From Lysobacter panacisoli (lineage in GTDB: Bacteria > Pseudomonadota > Gammaproteobacteria > Xanthomonadales > Xanthomonadaceae), in NCBI RefSeq assembly GCF_009765165.1, contig NZ_VLNU01000001.1, positions 558,001 to 622,000 on the forward strand: 64,000 nt of DNA, written 5' to 3'. This document shows, one piece after another, positions 39,792 through 47,992 of the stretch. A program made the position numbers and the translations under genes. Within the stretch, counting starts at the first letter, position 1. The number at the start of each line of letters is the position of its first letter. The notes beneath the pieces were generated by a model. It did no database searches. It had not been told where the DNA came from and saw only the letters and a program-made list of their open reading frames with translations.

Positions 39792-41756
39792 ATGCTGCAT
39801 CGAATCCGCACCACTGGCGCCGCCTGCCTGGCGCTGCTCGTCCTGGGACTGATCGCCTACTGGCCCGGACTGCACGGCGGCTTCATCTTCGACGACTTCC
39901 CCAACCTGGTCGCCGATCCCGACTGGAAGGTCCGCACGCTGGATCTCGTCGAATGGCGTCGTGCCGTGTTCAACGGCATCTCCAGCAGCGTCGGCCGTCC
40001 GCTGGCGATGCTGAGCTTCGCTCTCAACCACTATTTCACCGGACTGGACCCGTTCTGGCTCAAGGCCACGAACCTCGCGATCCATCTGGGCAACGCGTTG
40101 CTGGTGTTCTTCCTGTGCGTGCGCGTGTTCGCGCTTGCCGGGGCGTCCTCGGACCAGCGCCGTGTCGGCCGCTTTGCCGCCTTCATCGTCGCCGCGGCCT
40201 GGGCGGTGCATCCGCTGCAAGTCTCGAGCGTGCTGTACGTCGTCCAGCGCATGGAACTGGGCGCGCAGGGCTTCGTGTTGCTGGCGCTGCTGGCCTACCT
40301 GAAAGGCCGCGAGCGACAGATTGCTGGCCATCGCGGCTGGCCCTGGCTGGTCGCCACTGCCGCGGCCATGCTGGCCGGACTGGGCTTCAAGGAGTCCGCC
40401 CTGCTCGTTCCAGGCTATGCCTTCCTGCTCGAGCTGTGCGTCCTGCGTTTCCGCGGCGCCGGCGGCCAGCGTTCGCGTCTGTGGATGGGCGCGTATGCCG
40501 CCGGGATTGCCGTTGCGGGGATCGGATTCTTCGCCGTGCTTCTGCCGCACTACCTGGGCCCCCGGATATATGCGTACCGCGACTTCAGCCTCGTCGAGCG
40601 ATTGCTGACGCAGGGCCCGGTCCTGACCACCTACCTCGGCCAGATCCTGCTGCCGTCACCGGACCGGCTGGTCTTCTACTACGACAACTACCCGATTTCG
40701 CGCGGCCTGCTCGATCCGCCGTGGACGCTGGCCGCCTTCGCCCTGCTCGGCGCGCTGCTGGCGATCGCCGCGCTCGCATGGCGGCGCTGGCCGCTGGTGA
40801 CGCTGGGCATCGGCTGGTTCTTCCTGTCGCATGCGTTGACCAGCAATGTGGTGCCGCTGGAACTGGCGTTTGAGCACCGCAACTACCTTGCCCTGCTCGG
40901 CCTGCTGATCGCGCTGGTGCCGCCGCTGGCGTGGCTTTGCCGCAGCCTCAACACCGACGCTCGCGTATCGCTCGCATCACTGCCGGTGCTCGCGCTGCTG
41001 GCGCTGTGCCTGATCCAGAGCCACACCTGGGGCGACCCGATGCGGTTGGCCGTGGCTCTGTCGACGCGCAACATCGAGTCGCCACGCGCCTCGTACGAAC
41101 TGGGCAAGCTGCTGCTCGAGGACGCGCGCAGCGACGTGAACGCGCCCTCGTGGTCGTTGGCCCGTCGCGAGTTCGAACACGCCGCGTCCTTGCCCAACAG
41201 TTCCCCGCTGGGGGAGCAGGCGCTGATCATCATGGACGGCCGCACGGACCAGGCCATTCCCAATGAGCGCTGGGAGTCGTTCCGCGCCAAGCTCGCACGG
41301 CGCCAAGCCGGACCTCACGAGCTGTCGGCGCTCAGGGGCGTCGTCGCCTGCCGCGTCCAGAAGAAGTGCAAGCTGGACGACCAGCAACTGCTGGATACCT
41401 TCGGCGTGGCCTTGCAGCGCAATCCGCGCTCCGGCCGCATCCACGCGGAGTACGCCAACTTCGCCTACAACGTGCTCGGCGACCGGCAACTTGCCGTTCG
41501 CGTCATGCGCGACGCCGTTCGTCTGGAACCCAACGAACCCGCGCTCCAGATCGGCCTGGCGAAGTTCTTGTTGGCATCAAGCTTGCATTCCAGTTCTCCA
41601 GGGGAAGTCGAGCGCCTGATCGCCGACGTGCAGTCCAGCAACCGCGACGGGCGCTGGGACAACGACCTTCGTGAGCTGGAACAGCTCCGGTCGTCCGGCA
41701 CGATGGGCAGGCAAAGGAATCAATCCCTCGCTCCCGCCGGGGGCGGGGGCAAATAA
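39792..41756 (+). CDS. GT-C-type polytopic glycosyltransferase with helical C-terminal region (candidate pilin-modifying enzyme)
   Basis: 654 residues. A first membrane helix (about 10-28) is followed by GGFIFDDFPNLV, whose Asp pair (34, 35) matches the acidic motif in the first periplasmic loop of GT-C enzymes such as TMTC-like and PMT-like proteins. About ten more hydrophobic segments reach residue 430. Residues about 435-654 are soluble and helix-rich, with TPR-like phrases (ARREFEHAASLPNS, FGVALQRNPRSGRIHAEYA). GT-C enzymes use polyprenyl-phosphate sugars on the outer face of the membrane. Lying between two pilin genes makes pilin the natural acceptor, but that is unproven; a GGGGAAG site precedes the ATG. 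Confidence 0.78.
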   Translation: MLHRIRTTGAACLALLVLGLIAYWPGLHGGFIFDDFPNLVADPDWKVRTLDLVEWRRAVFNGISSSVGRPLAMLSFALNHYFTGLDPFWLKATNLAIHLGNALLVFFLCVRVFALAGASSDQRRVGRFAAFIVAAAWAVHPLQVSSVLYVVQRMELGAQGFVLLALLAYLKGRERQIAGHRGWPWLVATAAAMLAGLGFKESALLVPGYAFLLELCVLRFRGAGGQRSRLWMGAYAAGIAVAGIGFFAVLLPHYLGPRIYAYRDFSLVERLLTQGPVLTTYLGQILLPSPDRLVFYYDNYPISRGLLDPPWTLAAFALLGALLAIAALAWRRWPLVTLGIGWFFLSHALTSNVVPLELAFEHRNYLALLGLLIALVPPLAWLCRSLNTDARVSLASLPVLALLALCLIQSHTWGDPMRLAVALSTRNIESPRASYELGKLLLEDARSDVNAPSWSLARREFEHAASLPNSSPLGEQALIIMDGRTDQAIPNERWESFRAKLARRQAGPHELSALRGVVACRVQKKCKLDDQQLLDTFGVALQRNPRSGRIHAEYANFAYNVLGDRQLAVRVMRDAVRLEPNEPALQIGLAKFLLASSLHSSSPGEVERLIADVQSSNRDGRWDNDLRELEQLRSSGTMGRQRNQSLAPAGGGGK

Positions 41757-41777
41757 CAAGGAACCGGGGGATACGCC

Positions 41778-42203
41778 ATGAAATCGCAGCAGCACGGCTT
41801 CACGTTGATCGAACTCATGATCGTGGTGGCCATCATCGCCATCCTCGCCGCGATCGCACTGCCCGCATACCAGGACTACGTGACGCGCGCACAGGTCTCC
41901 GAGGGCATCAGCCTGTCGACCGGCGCGAAGGTCGCCATCGCCACCTACTACGGCGACAACGCCCGGTTCCCCACCGACAACGAAGACGCCGGCATGGCCG
42001 ACCCGGGCTCGATCAACGGCAAGTATGTCGAGTCCGTCACTGTCGATGACACGGGCACCATTTCCGTGCTCTTCAGCGGCTCGGCCAGCGCGAAGATCAG
42101 CGGCCAAACGCTTACCATGCAGGTCCACGACAACGACGGGAGCTTGAGCTGGGAATGCGGTGGGCTGCCGAACAACTACATGCCCGGTACTTGCCGCAAC
42201 TGA
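41778..42203 (+). CDS. pilA: Type IV pilin (copy 2)
   Basis: A 141-residue type IVa pilin. Leader MKSQQHG, then [20 protein letters not shown], the same N-terminal helix as copy 1, and [18 protein letters not shown] and a closing disulfide loop [13 protein letters not shown] in the same places. The globular middle has diverged ([16 protein letters not shown] against [15 protein letters not shown]). At DNA level the conserved helix differs mostly at third codon positions, so this is not a recent duplicate. It lies 21 bases after the glycosyltransferase gene and probably shares its lower expression; minor, alternative or phase-specific pilin are all possible. Confidence 0.93.
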   Translation: MKSQQHGFTLIELMIVVAIIAILAAIALPAYQDYVTRAQVSEGISLSTGAKVAIATYYGDNARFPTDNEDAGMADPGSINGKYVESVTVDDTGTISVLFSGSASAKISGQTLTMQVHDNDGSLSWECGGLPNNYMPGTCRN

Positions 42204-42255
42204 CGCGGCGCCTGCATCCAGCCCCTGACCGGGCGGGCGAAACATCGTCCGCCTG

Positions 42256-43494
42256 ATGTTGCGCAGGTATATCCCGGCCGCCGGATCGCTGGCGGCCAAT
42301 ACGGCACTCGCCACGTTCTGGCAGCTGGTACGCGTCGGCGTCCAGCTGCTGTGGACCATCGTCATCGCACGCAGCCTGGGCATCGCCGATTACGGCCGGC
42401 TCGCGGGCATCGTCGGTTTCGCCGCGCTGCTGGCGACCTTCACCGGCATCGGTTTCGCCCTGCTCATGCTGCAGCAGGTGGCGCGCGAGCCGGAACGCCT
42501 CGGCGTCTACTGGCGCAAATCCTGGGTTTCCATCCTCGTGCTTGGCAGCGCGATATCACTGCTGTTCGCGGGCATCGGCCCGCTGCTGCTCGGCGGACAT
42601 GCGTGGCTGTACCTGCTGGTCGGCGTGACCGAACTGATCTGTCTCCCGCTCACGATGGCGTGCAGCTACGCGTTCCAGGCGCATGCGCGCATGGGCGTGG
42701 CGAACCTGCTGTATGTCTTCATCCCCGCGGCCAACCTGATCGCCGGCCTGAGCTTCGCCGCGTCTGGCGTGACGCGCGACCTCGACCACTACATCGGCTT
42801 CCATGCCGTGTTCGCATCGATCGCCACCGCGGCGGCGTGCCTCGTCGTCGTGCGCCTGTTGCGACCGGCGTCCGCTTCGCTGGCCGTGTCGCGACATGAA
42901 ACGAGCGAAGCCGCCGGCTTCTCGGTGATGCGACTGGCCGATAACGGGCTCAATGCGTTCGACAAGACGCTGGTCCTGCGCCTGGCCGGCACCGATATCG
43001 CCGGCGCCTACACCGCCGCGTTCCGCATCGTCACGGTGCTGACCCTGCCCGTCACCTCATTAGCAATGTCGGCCCTTCCACGTCTGTTCCGTGCCCACGG
43101 CCGTGATGAAGAGCACACATCGCGATTTGTGACCAAGTTGATGTTCCACACCATCGGCTTCGGACTGCTCTCCGCCGTCGCGATGTGGCTGTGCGCACCG
43201 GTACTGCCGTGGCTGCTCGGCCCCTCGTTCGCACCGGCCGTCGACGCCGCACGCTGGCTGTGCCTGTCGCCGCTGCTGTTCGGCCTGTGCTCGGTCGGAT
43301 CCAGCGTCCTGCTGACCCGTGGACGCCGCAACCAGCGCATCCTCTCGCAGTGCGCCGGCATGGCGGCCATGATCGTGGCCGGCATTACACTGATGCCTCG
43401 CTACGGTCTCGCCGGCGCGACCCTCACGCTGCTGGTGGCGCAGGCCACCACGGCGGTGCTGGTCTGGTCGGCGGTACTGGCCAAACCTCGCTGA
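42256..43494 (+). CDS. Wzx-like polysaccharide flippase
   Basis: 412 residues with about 12 hydrophobic segments, of the MATE/MOP polysaccharide exporter type: an N-terminal TALATFWQLVRVGVQLLWTIV helix, IARSLGIADYGRLAGIVGFAALLATF, and an internal repeat of paired helices. Such proteins move lipid-linked glycans across the inner membrane. It could supply flipped lipid-linked sugar to the GT-C enzyme or export a separate polymer. No clear ribosome site precedes the ATG at 42256. Confidence 0.85.
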   Translation: MLRRYIPAAGSLAANTALATFWQLVRVGVQLLWTIVIARSLGIADYGRLAGIVGFAALLATFTGIGFALLMLQQVAREPERLGVYWRKSWVSILVLGSAISLLFAGIGPLLLGGHAWLYLLVGVTELICLPLTMACSYAFQAHARMGVANLLYVFIPAANLIAGLSFAASGVTRDLDHYIGFHAVFASIATAAACLVVVRLLRPASASLAVSRHETSEAAGFSVMRLADNGLNAFDKTLVLRLAGTDIAGAYTAAFRIVTVLTLPVTSLAMSALPRLFRAHGRDEEHTSRFVTKLMFHTIGFGLLSAVAMWLCAPVLPWLLGPSFAPAVDAARWLCLSPLLFGLCSVGSSVLLTRGRRNQRILSQCAGMAAMIVAGITLMPRYGLAGATLTLLVAQATTAVLVWSAVLAKPR

Positions 43495-43520
43495 TCCCCT
43501 TTCGTCACCGGTCGACTTTC

Positions 43521-44282
43521 ATGGCACGAATCCCCACCCGCCCCGGCACGCAAGGGCAACCCGAGATCGACCGGGACGCCGTGCTCGCGTTCTTCGAGCA
43601 GCGCGCGGAGAAGATCGAACGCCTCGGGCCGGTGCGCGCGGTGATCTACCAGGACAAGCATCCCGACCTCGCCGAACACCGCGACATCGCGGAGAAACTC
43701 GCGATCGCACCGCTGCTGGCACTGGACGGACGCCAGCGCGTGGTCGACATCGGCTGCGGCACCGGCCGCTGGGCGCGCACGATCGCCGCCGAATGCGCGC
43801 ACTACCACGGTTGCGATGCGAGCCGCGGGTTGGTCGAACACGCGCAACGCGCGCACGAAGACCTCGCACACGTGCGTTTCTCCGTCGCGCTCGCCGACCA
43901 GGTTTCGCTGTCCGCGCTGGATGAAACGATCCCGTTCGACCGGTTGCTGTGCTCGGGCGTGCTGATCTATCTCAACGACGACGAACTCGCCGCCGCGCTG
44001 GCCGCGTTCGGGTCGCTGATGGCGCCGGCATCGCGCATCGTGTTCCGCGAACCGATGGGCATGGGCGAACGGCTCACCATCCAGGACCACTACTCCGACG
44101 ACATGGACCAGGTCTACAACGCGATCTACCGCACGCAGGACGAACTGGTCGAGGCGATGCGCGCACCGCTGCTGGAGCGCGGCTTCCGCATCGCCGGCAG
44201 CGGCGACGTCTACGCCGATGCCTCGCTGAACAACCGCGCCGAGACGCGGCAGCGCTGGCTGGTGCTGGAGCGCGACGCATGA
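43521..44282 (+). CDS. SAM-dependent class I methyltransferase
   Basis: 253 residues. Motif I is RVVDIGCGTGRWART (near residues 72-86), the acidic loop GCDASRGLVEHA follows, and post-motif LLCSGVLIYLNDDELAAAL is typical of small-molecule or sugar methyltransferases. The N-terminal 60 residues (ERAEKIERLGPVRAVIYQDKHPDLAEHRD-like) are not part of the Rossmann fold and may bind substrate. Its stop overlaps the start of the HAD gene (ATGA), so the two are translated together. Substrate unknown; a sugar or headgroup of the same locus is likely. Confidence 0.86.
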   Translation: MARIPTRPGTQGQPEIDRDAVLAFFEQRAEKIERLGPVRAVIYQDKHPDLAEHRDIAEKLAIAPLLALDGRQRVVDIGCGTGRWARTIAAECAHYHGCDASRGLVEHAQRAHEDLAHVRFSVALADQVSLSALDETIPFDRLLCSGVLIYLNDDELAAALAAFGSLMAPASRIVFREPMGMGERLTIQDHYSDDMDQVYNAIYRTQDELVEAMRAPLLERGFRIAGSGDVYADASLNNRAETRQRWLVLERDA

Positions 44283-44881
44283 GGACGGCCTACTGCTTCG
44301 ACCTGGACGGCACCGTCACCACCACCGAGATCCTTCCTTCCATCGCGTCCGAAGCGGGCATCGCCGAAGAGATCGCAACGCTCACGCGGATCACGATGGA
44401 CGGGCTGATCTCGTTCACCGATTCGATGCGCCTGCGCACGCTGATCCTCGGCCAGATCCCGGTGCCGCGCGTGCACGAGATCATCGCGCAGATCCCGTTG
44501 GACGCACACCTGCAGCGCTTCATCGCCGAACGTTCCGACGACTGCTTCATCGTCACCGGCAATCTCGACATCTGGATCCAGCCGCTGCTCGACCGGCTTG
44601 GCTGCCGTTCGTTCACGTCGAACGCGCGCCTCAACGGCAGCCGGCTCGTGCTCGATCACATCCTCGACAAGGGCGATGCGGTCAAGCGCATCCGTTCCGA
44701 GCTGGGTTTCGAACGCATCATCGCCGTCGGCGACGGCGCCAACGACGTCCCGATGCTGCGCGAAGCGGACATCGGCATGGCGTTCGGCGGCGTGCACAGC
44801 CCCACCGCATCGGCGGTCGGCGCGGCCGACTTCGTCGTACACAATGGAGAGGTGCTATGCAGCCTGTTGAAGGCGCTGTAA
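44279..44881 (+). CDS. HAD-superfamily phosphatase, phosphoserine-phosphatase-like
   Basis: 200 residues. Motif I CFDLDGTVTT (Asp 8 and 10), a cap segment TMDGLISFTDSMRLR reminiscent of SerB, motif II IVTGN, and motif III-IV IIAVGDGANDVPMLREADIGMAFGG. This is the HAD-IB pattern. Cells of this kind have a separate SerB, so here it may remove phosphate from a precursor used in the surface-modification pathway. It overlaps both neighbours: 4 bases with the methyltransferase and 25 bases with the nucleotidyltransferase. Confidence 0.86.
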   Translation: MRTAYCFDLDGTVTTTEILPSIASEAGIAEEIATLTRITMDGLISFTDSMRLRTLILGQIPVPRVHEIIAQIPLDAHLQRFIAERSDDCFIVTGNLDIWIQPLLDRLGCRSFTSNARLNGSRLVLDHILDKGDAVKRIRSELGFERIIAVGDGANDVPMLREADIGMAFGGVHSPTASAVGAADFVVHNGEVLCSLLKAL

Positions 44882-45522
44882 TCGCCGCGGCGGGCCTGGG
44901 TTCGCGCCTCGGCCTCGGGCTGCCCAAGGCCATGCTCGAGATCGGCAACAAGACCATCCTCTCGCGCCTGATCGAAACCATCGAGCCGGTGGTGCCGCGC
45001 ATCCACGTCGTCGTCGGCTACCGCGAGGAGCTGGTGATCGAGCACGTCGCGCGCTGGCATCGCAACGTTGTCATCGTGCGCAATCCCGACTACCGCACCA
45101 CCAACACCGCGTGGAGCATGGCGATGGGCGCGCGCGGCATCCCGGGCAAGACGATCTTCATGGACGGCGACCTGGTGATCTCGCCCGAGTCGTTCTCGGC
45201 GTTCGTGGCGAAGGCCGCACGCACCGACGTGCTGGTCGGCGTGACCCGCGCCTCCAGCGAGCAGGCCGTATTCGTGCGGACGCATGCACGCAGCGCGGAG
45301 GACTTCGAGATCGACGAGTTCTCGCGCGAGGCGCGCTCTGAGTACGAGTGGGCCAATGTCGTGTCCGGGCCGTCGAACCTGATGGACAAGGTCAGCGGCT
45401 ACGTGTACGAGCAGTTGCAGCCGCGCCTTCCGCTTCCCGCATTTGCGCTGGAGCTGTCGGAAGTCGATACCGCCGAAGACCTCGACCGTACGCGCGCGTT
45501 CACGCAGCGGCTGTCGGGCTGA
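44857..45522 (+). CDS. LicC-like nucleotidyltransferase
   Basis: 221 residues of the sugar-nucleotidyltransferase fold: VIAAAGLGSRLGLGLPKAMLEI is the nucleotide-binding signature (G-x-G-S-R-x-n-PK), RNPDYRTTNTAWSM resembles the tN-x-x-S segment of LicC-type CTP:phosphocholine cytidylyltransferases, and IFMDGDLVISPE carries the metal-binding Asp residues. It should activate a phosphorylated small molecule as its NDP derivative. Followed directly by a CDP-glycerol glycerophosphotransferase homologue, a CDP-alditol or CDP-choline-like product is the most economical guess. Confidence 0.82.
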   Translation: MQPVEGAVIAAAGLGSRLGLGLPKAMLEIGNKTILSRLIETIEPVVPRIHVVVGYREELVIEHVARWHRNVVIVRNPDYRTTNTAWSMAMGARGIPGKTIFMDGDLVISPESFSAFVAKAARTDVLVGVTRASSEQAVFVRTHARSAEDFEIDEFSREARSEYEWANVVSGPSNLMDKVSGYVYEQLQPRLPLPAFALELSEVDTAEDLDRTRAFTQRLSG

Positions 45523-45542
45523 CGCATTCGGCGGGCCAACCC

Positions 45543-47018
45543 ATGCACGACTCAGGCTCGCCGCATGACGCACCCGTGCGCGTGCTGTTCCTGTGCCAGC
45601 GCCCGGAGAGCTGGGTCAATGTACGCAGTGCGTGGCAGGCGATGCGCGACGATCCGCGCTTCGCTCCCGAACTGCTGGTGCTGCCGTACAACCACTCTTC
45701 GAAGGGCACGCAGCGCGCCAGCTGCTCCGCGATGCGTGTGCTCTTCGACGACCTTGGCCTGCCCTACCGCGATCCCGAACGCGACGGCTTCGAACTGCAC
45801 GCGAACGCGTACGACATCGCGATCTTCAACGCGCCGTACGACCTGGAACGCCCACCGGCGTTCCACTTCGATCTCGTCGCGGCGAAGGTGCGGCACACGA
45901 TCTACGTGCCCTACGGCCTCCCCGTCGGCGCGGGCGACAAGAACCGCAGCTACCAGTATGCGCAGCCGACGCAGATCCACGCGAGCAGCGTGATCGCGCG
46001 ATCGCATTTCGAGAAAGCGCTGTACGCGCGGCACTGTCCCGCCGGCAGTGGCCACGTGCGTGTGCTCGGACTGCCGCGCATGGACGAACTGCATGGCATC
46101 GACCGCTTCGAAGTGGACCCCGCATTGCGCCAGGCGATCGGCGATCGCTTCACGGTGTTGTGGAACTCGCACTTCAGTTTCGGCCAACGCCACGCGAACG
46201 GGCTGTGCTATTCCAGTTTCGACGTGCTCGCGAGCGGTCTGTTCGGGTTTGCGGCCGACAATCCGGATATCGCGCTGGTATGGCGACCGCATCCGGGACT
46301 CTTCCCGGCGCTGTTCGACGAAGGCTTGCTGCAGCCGGACCGGCTCGCGCAGTTGCGCGACGAACTCGCCACGGCGGGCATCGTGCTCGACCAGCGCGCC
46401 GACCATCGCCATGCGTTCACCGCCTCGCACGTGCTGATGACCGATCCGGGCAGTTTCCTGATCGAGTATCTCGCCACCGGCAAGCCGCTCGCCTACCTGC
46501 ACGCCGACGGCAGCGAGGGACTCAACGAGGAAGGCCTCGCCTTGCAGCGCGGAATCGATACCGTGCAGGACCCCGTCGATGCCGTGCGCTTCGTCGAACG
46601 CATGCGCCAGGCGCGCGGCACATCGCAGGAGCGATACCTGCATCTGCGCGAACGCTTCCTTCCGGGCATGGACGGCCATGCGGGCCGTCGTCTCGCCGAT
46701 CACCTGCTCGACCTGATGCACGGCCGCGTGACGCAGGAACTTCCAGCACCCGCCGACGAAACGTCGATCGCGCGATTCGACGACCTCGACGAGGCCGCGT
46801 CTGTCCCGCCGGCTCGCAGGCTGGACGCAAGCCGCTACCCCACGCTCGCCGCGCTGTGCACAGAGCTTGATGCGCTGCACCGTCGCAAGCAGCAGCAACG
46901 TGCCGCACGCGGTGCCTGGCATGAAGCGAGCACATCGTTGCGGGCATCGTTGTCGGAAGCACTCAAGCGCCGCCCACGCCTGATGCGTCTGTTGCTTCGC
47001 GCGACCGGGCGCCTGTAG
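45543..47018 (+). CDS. CDP-glycerol glycerophosphotransferase-family protein (TagF/TarF-like)
   Basis: 491 residues. The C-terminal half matches the TagF-like GT-B pattern: VLWNSHFSFG, LVWRPHPGLFP (conserved R-P-H) and VLMTDPGSFLIEYLATGKPLAYL, equivalent to the TDYSS...D motif of TagF. The N-terminal part (VRVLFLCQRPESWVNVRSAW) is a Rossmann domain. The last 60 residues are Arg-rich and helical and may attach to the membrane. Enzymes of this family transfer alditol-phosphate units (glycerol- or ribitol-phosphate) from CDP precursors. The true donor here is unknown. Confidence 0.82.
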   Translation: MHDSGSPHDAPVRVLFLCQRPESWVNVRSAWQAMRDDPRFAPELLVLPYNHSSKGTQRASCSAMRVLFDDLGLPYRDPERDGFELHANAYDIAIFNAPYDLERPPAFHFDLVAAKVRHTIYVPYGLPVGAGDKNRSYQYAQPTQIHASSVIARSHFEKALYARHCPAGSGHVRVLGLPRMDELHGIDRFEVDPALRQAIGDRFTVLWNSHFSFGQRHANGLCYSSFDVLASGLFGFAADNPDIALVWRPHPGLFPALFDEGLLQPDRLAQLRDELATAGIVLDQRADHRHAFTASHVLMTDPGSFLIEYLATGKPLAYLHADGSEGLNEEGLALQRGIDTVQDPVDAVRFVERMRQARGTSQERYLHLRERFLPGMDGHAGRRLADHLLDLMHGRVTQELPAPADETSIARFDDLDEAASVPPARRLDASRYPTLAALCTELDALHRRKQQQRAARGAWHEASTSLRASLSEALKRRPRLMRLLLRATGRL

Positions 47019-47027
47019 GGTCCGCGC

Positions 47028-47984
47028 ATGACGCCCGAACGCATGTCGACGACGCCTTCGATCAGCGTGGTGATTCCGGTCTACCGCCGCGCCGCCCAGG
47101 CCTGCGCCACCATCGACGCGCTGCTCTCGCAGGCGCTACAGCAAAGCGACGTTGAAATCGTCGTCGTCGATGACGGTTCTGGCGACGGTACGGCGGAACG
47201 AATCGAAGCCACGTTCGGCAACCGCATCCGCCTGCTGCGCCTGGAGACGAACCGCGGACGCGCACAGGCACGCGGCCACGGCATCGCCCATTCGCGCGGC
47301 GAACGGATCGTGCTGATCGACTGCGACTGCGTGCCATCGACGCCGGACTACCTCGCGCGCTTGCGCGCGGCGCTCGACGACGGCGCCGTGGCGGCGACCG
47401 GGCCGATCCGTGGATTCGGTGACTCCTTCTGGGATCGCTACCAGCGTCTCGCATCGATGCGTCGCGCCGCGCAGGTTCGCGCGGGCGTCGGCGGCATCGG
47501 CAGCTCCGCAAACATGGCCTTCGTCAGGCGTGCGTACGAATCCTGCGGCGGCTTCGATTCGCGCTATCGGCACTACGGCTTCGAGGATCGCGATCTGCTG
47601 CTGCGGTTGTCCTCGCACGGCCGCGTGACATGGGTGCCGGAAGCAGAAGTCGCGCACATGGACGCACTGTCGATGGTCGAAGTCGGCGCCAAGATGCGCG
47701 AGGCCGGGCGCCACAGTGCGGCCATGTTCGAACGCGACCATCCGCAGGCTTACGTGGAGTCGGGCTACGCGACGCTCGATGCGCGGCGGCGTCCCGCGCT
47801 GCGTCCGCTGGCAGCGCTCAGCGCACCGCTGCTGTCGGGCCTTGCGCGCGCGGTCGATCGCATGACCGGATGGATGCTATTGCCGTTCGCCGTGCGTGCT
47901 CAGTTCGTGCGCATCGTCGGCGGCCTGCATTTCATGCAGGGGACGTGGCAGGCATCGCGCGACACCCGTCGCGACGAGCGCTGA
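47028..47984 (+). CDS. GT2-family glycosyltransferase
   Basis: 318 residues with a GT-A fold: ISVVIPVYRRAAQACATIDALL at the N-terminus, VVDDGSGDGTAERIEA, the metal-binding LIDCDCVPSTPDYL (a DxD-like DCDC), and FEDRDLLLRLSSHG as the catalytic ED box. The C-terminal 90 residues contain one or two amphipathic helices. The chosen start at 47028 could be moved to the ATG at 47043, which begins nearer the first strand. Last plus-strand gene of the island; its stop is one base from that of the opposing GT4 gene. Confidence 0.9.
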   Translation: MTPERMSTTPSISVVIPVYRRAAQACATIDALLSQALQQSDVEIVVVDDGSGDGTAERIEATFGNRIRLLRLETNRGRAQARGHGIAHSRGERIVLIDCDCVPSTPDYLARLRAALDDGAVAATGPIRGFGDSFWDRYQRLASMRRAAQVRAGVGGIGSSANMAFVRRAYESCGGFDSRYRHYGFEDRDLLLRLSSHGRVTWVPEAEVAHMDALSMVEVGAKMREAGRHSAAMFERDHPQAYVESGYATLDARRRPALRPLAALSAPLLSGLARAVDRMTGWMLLPFAVRAQFVRIVGGLHFMQGTWQASRDTRRDER

Positions 47985-47992
47985 GTCAGCGC
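47978..47992. repeat. Palindrome formed at two abutting convergent stop codons
   Basis: gcgctga-g-tcagcgc: the TGA of the GT2 gene (47982-47984) and the TCA complement of the GT4 stop (47986-47988) flank a single base and lie at the centre of a perfect 7-base inverted repeat. There is no T run, so it is not a standard terminator. Confidence 0.75.
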
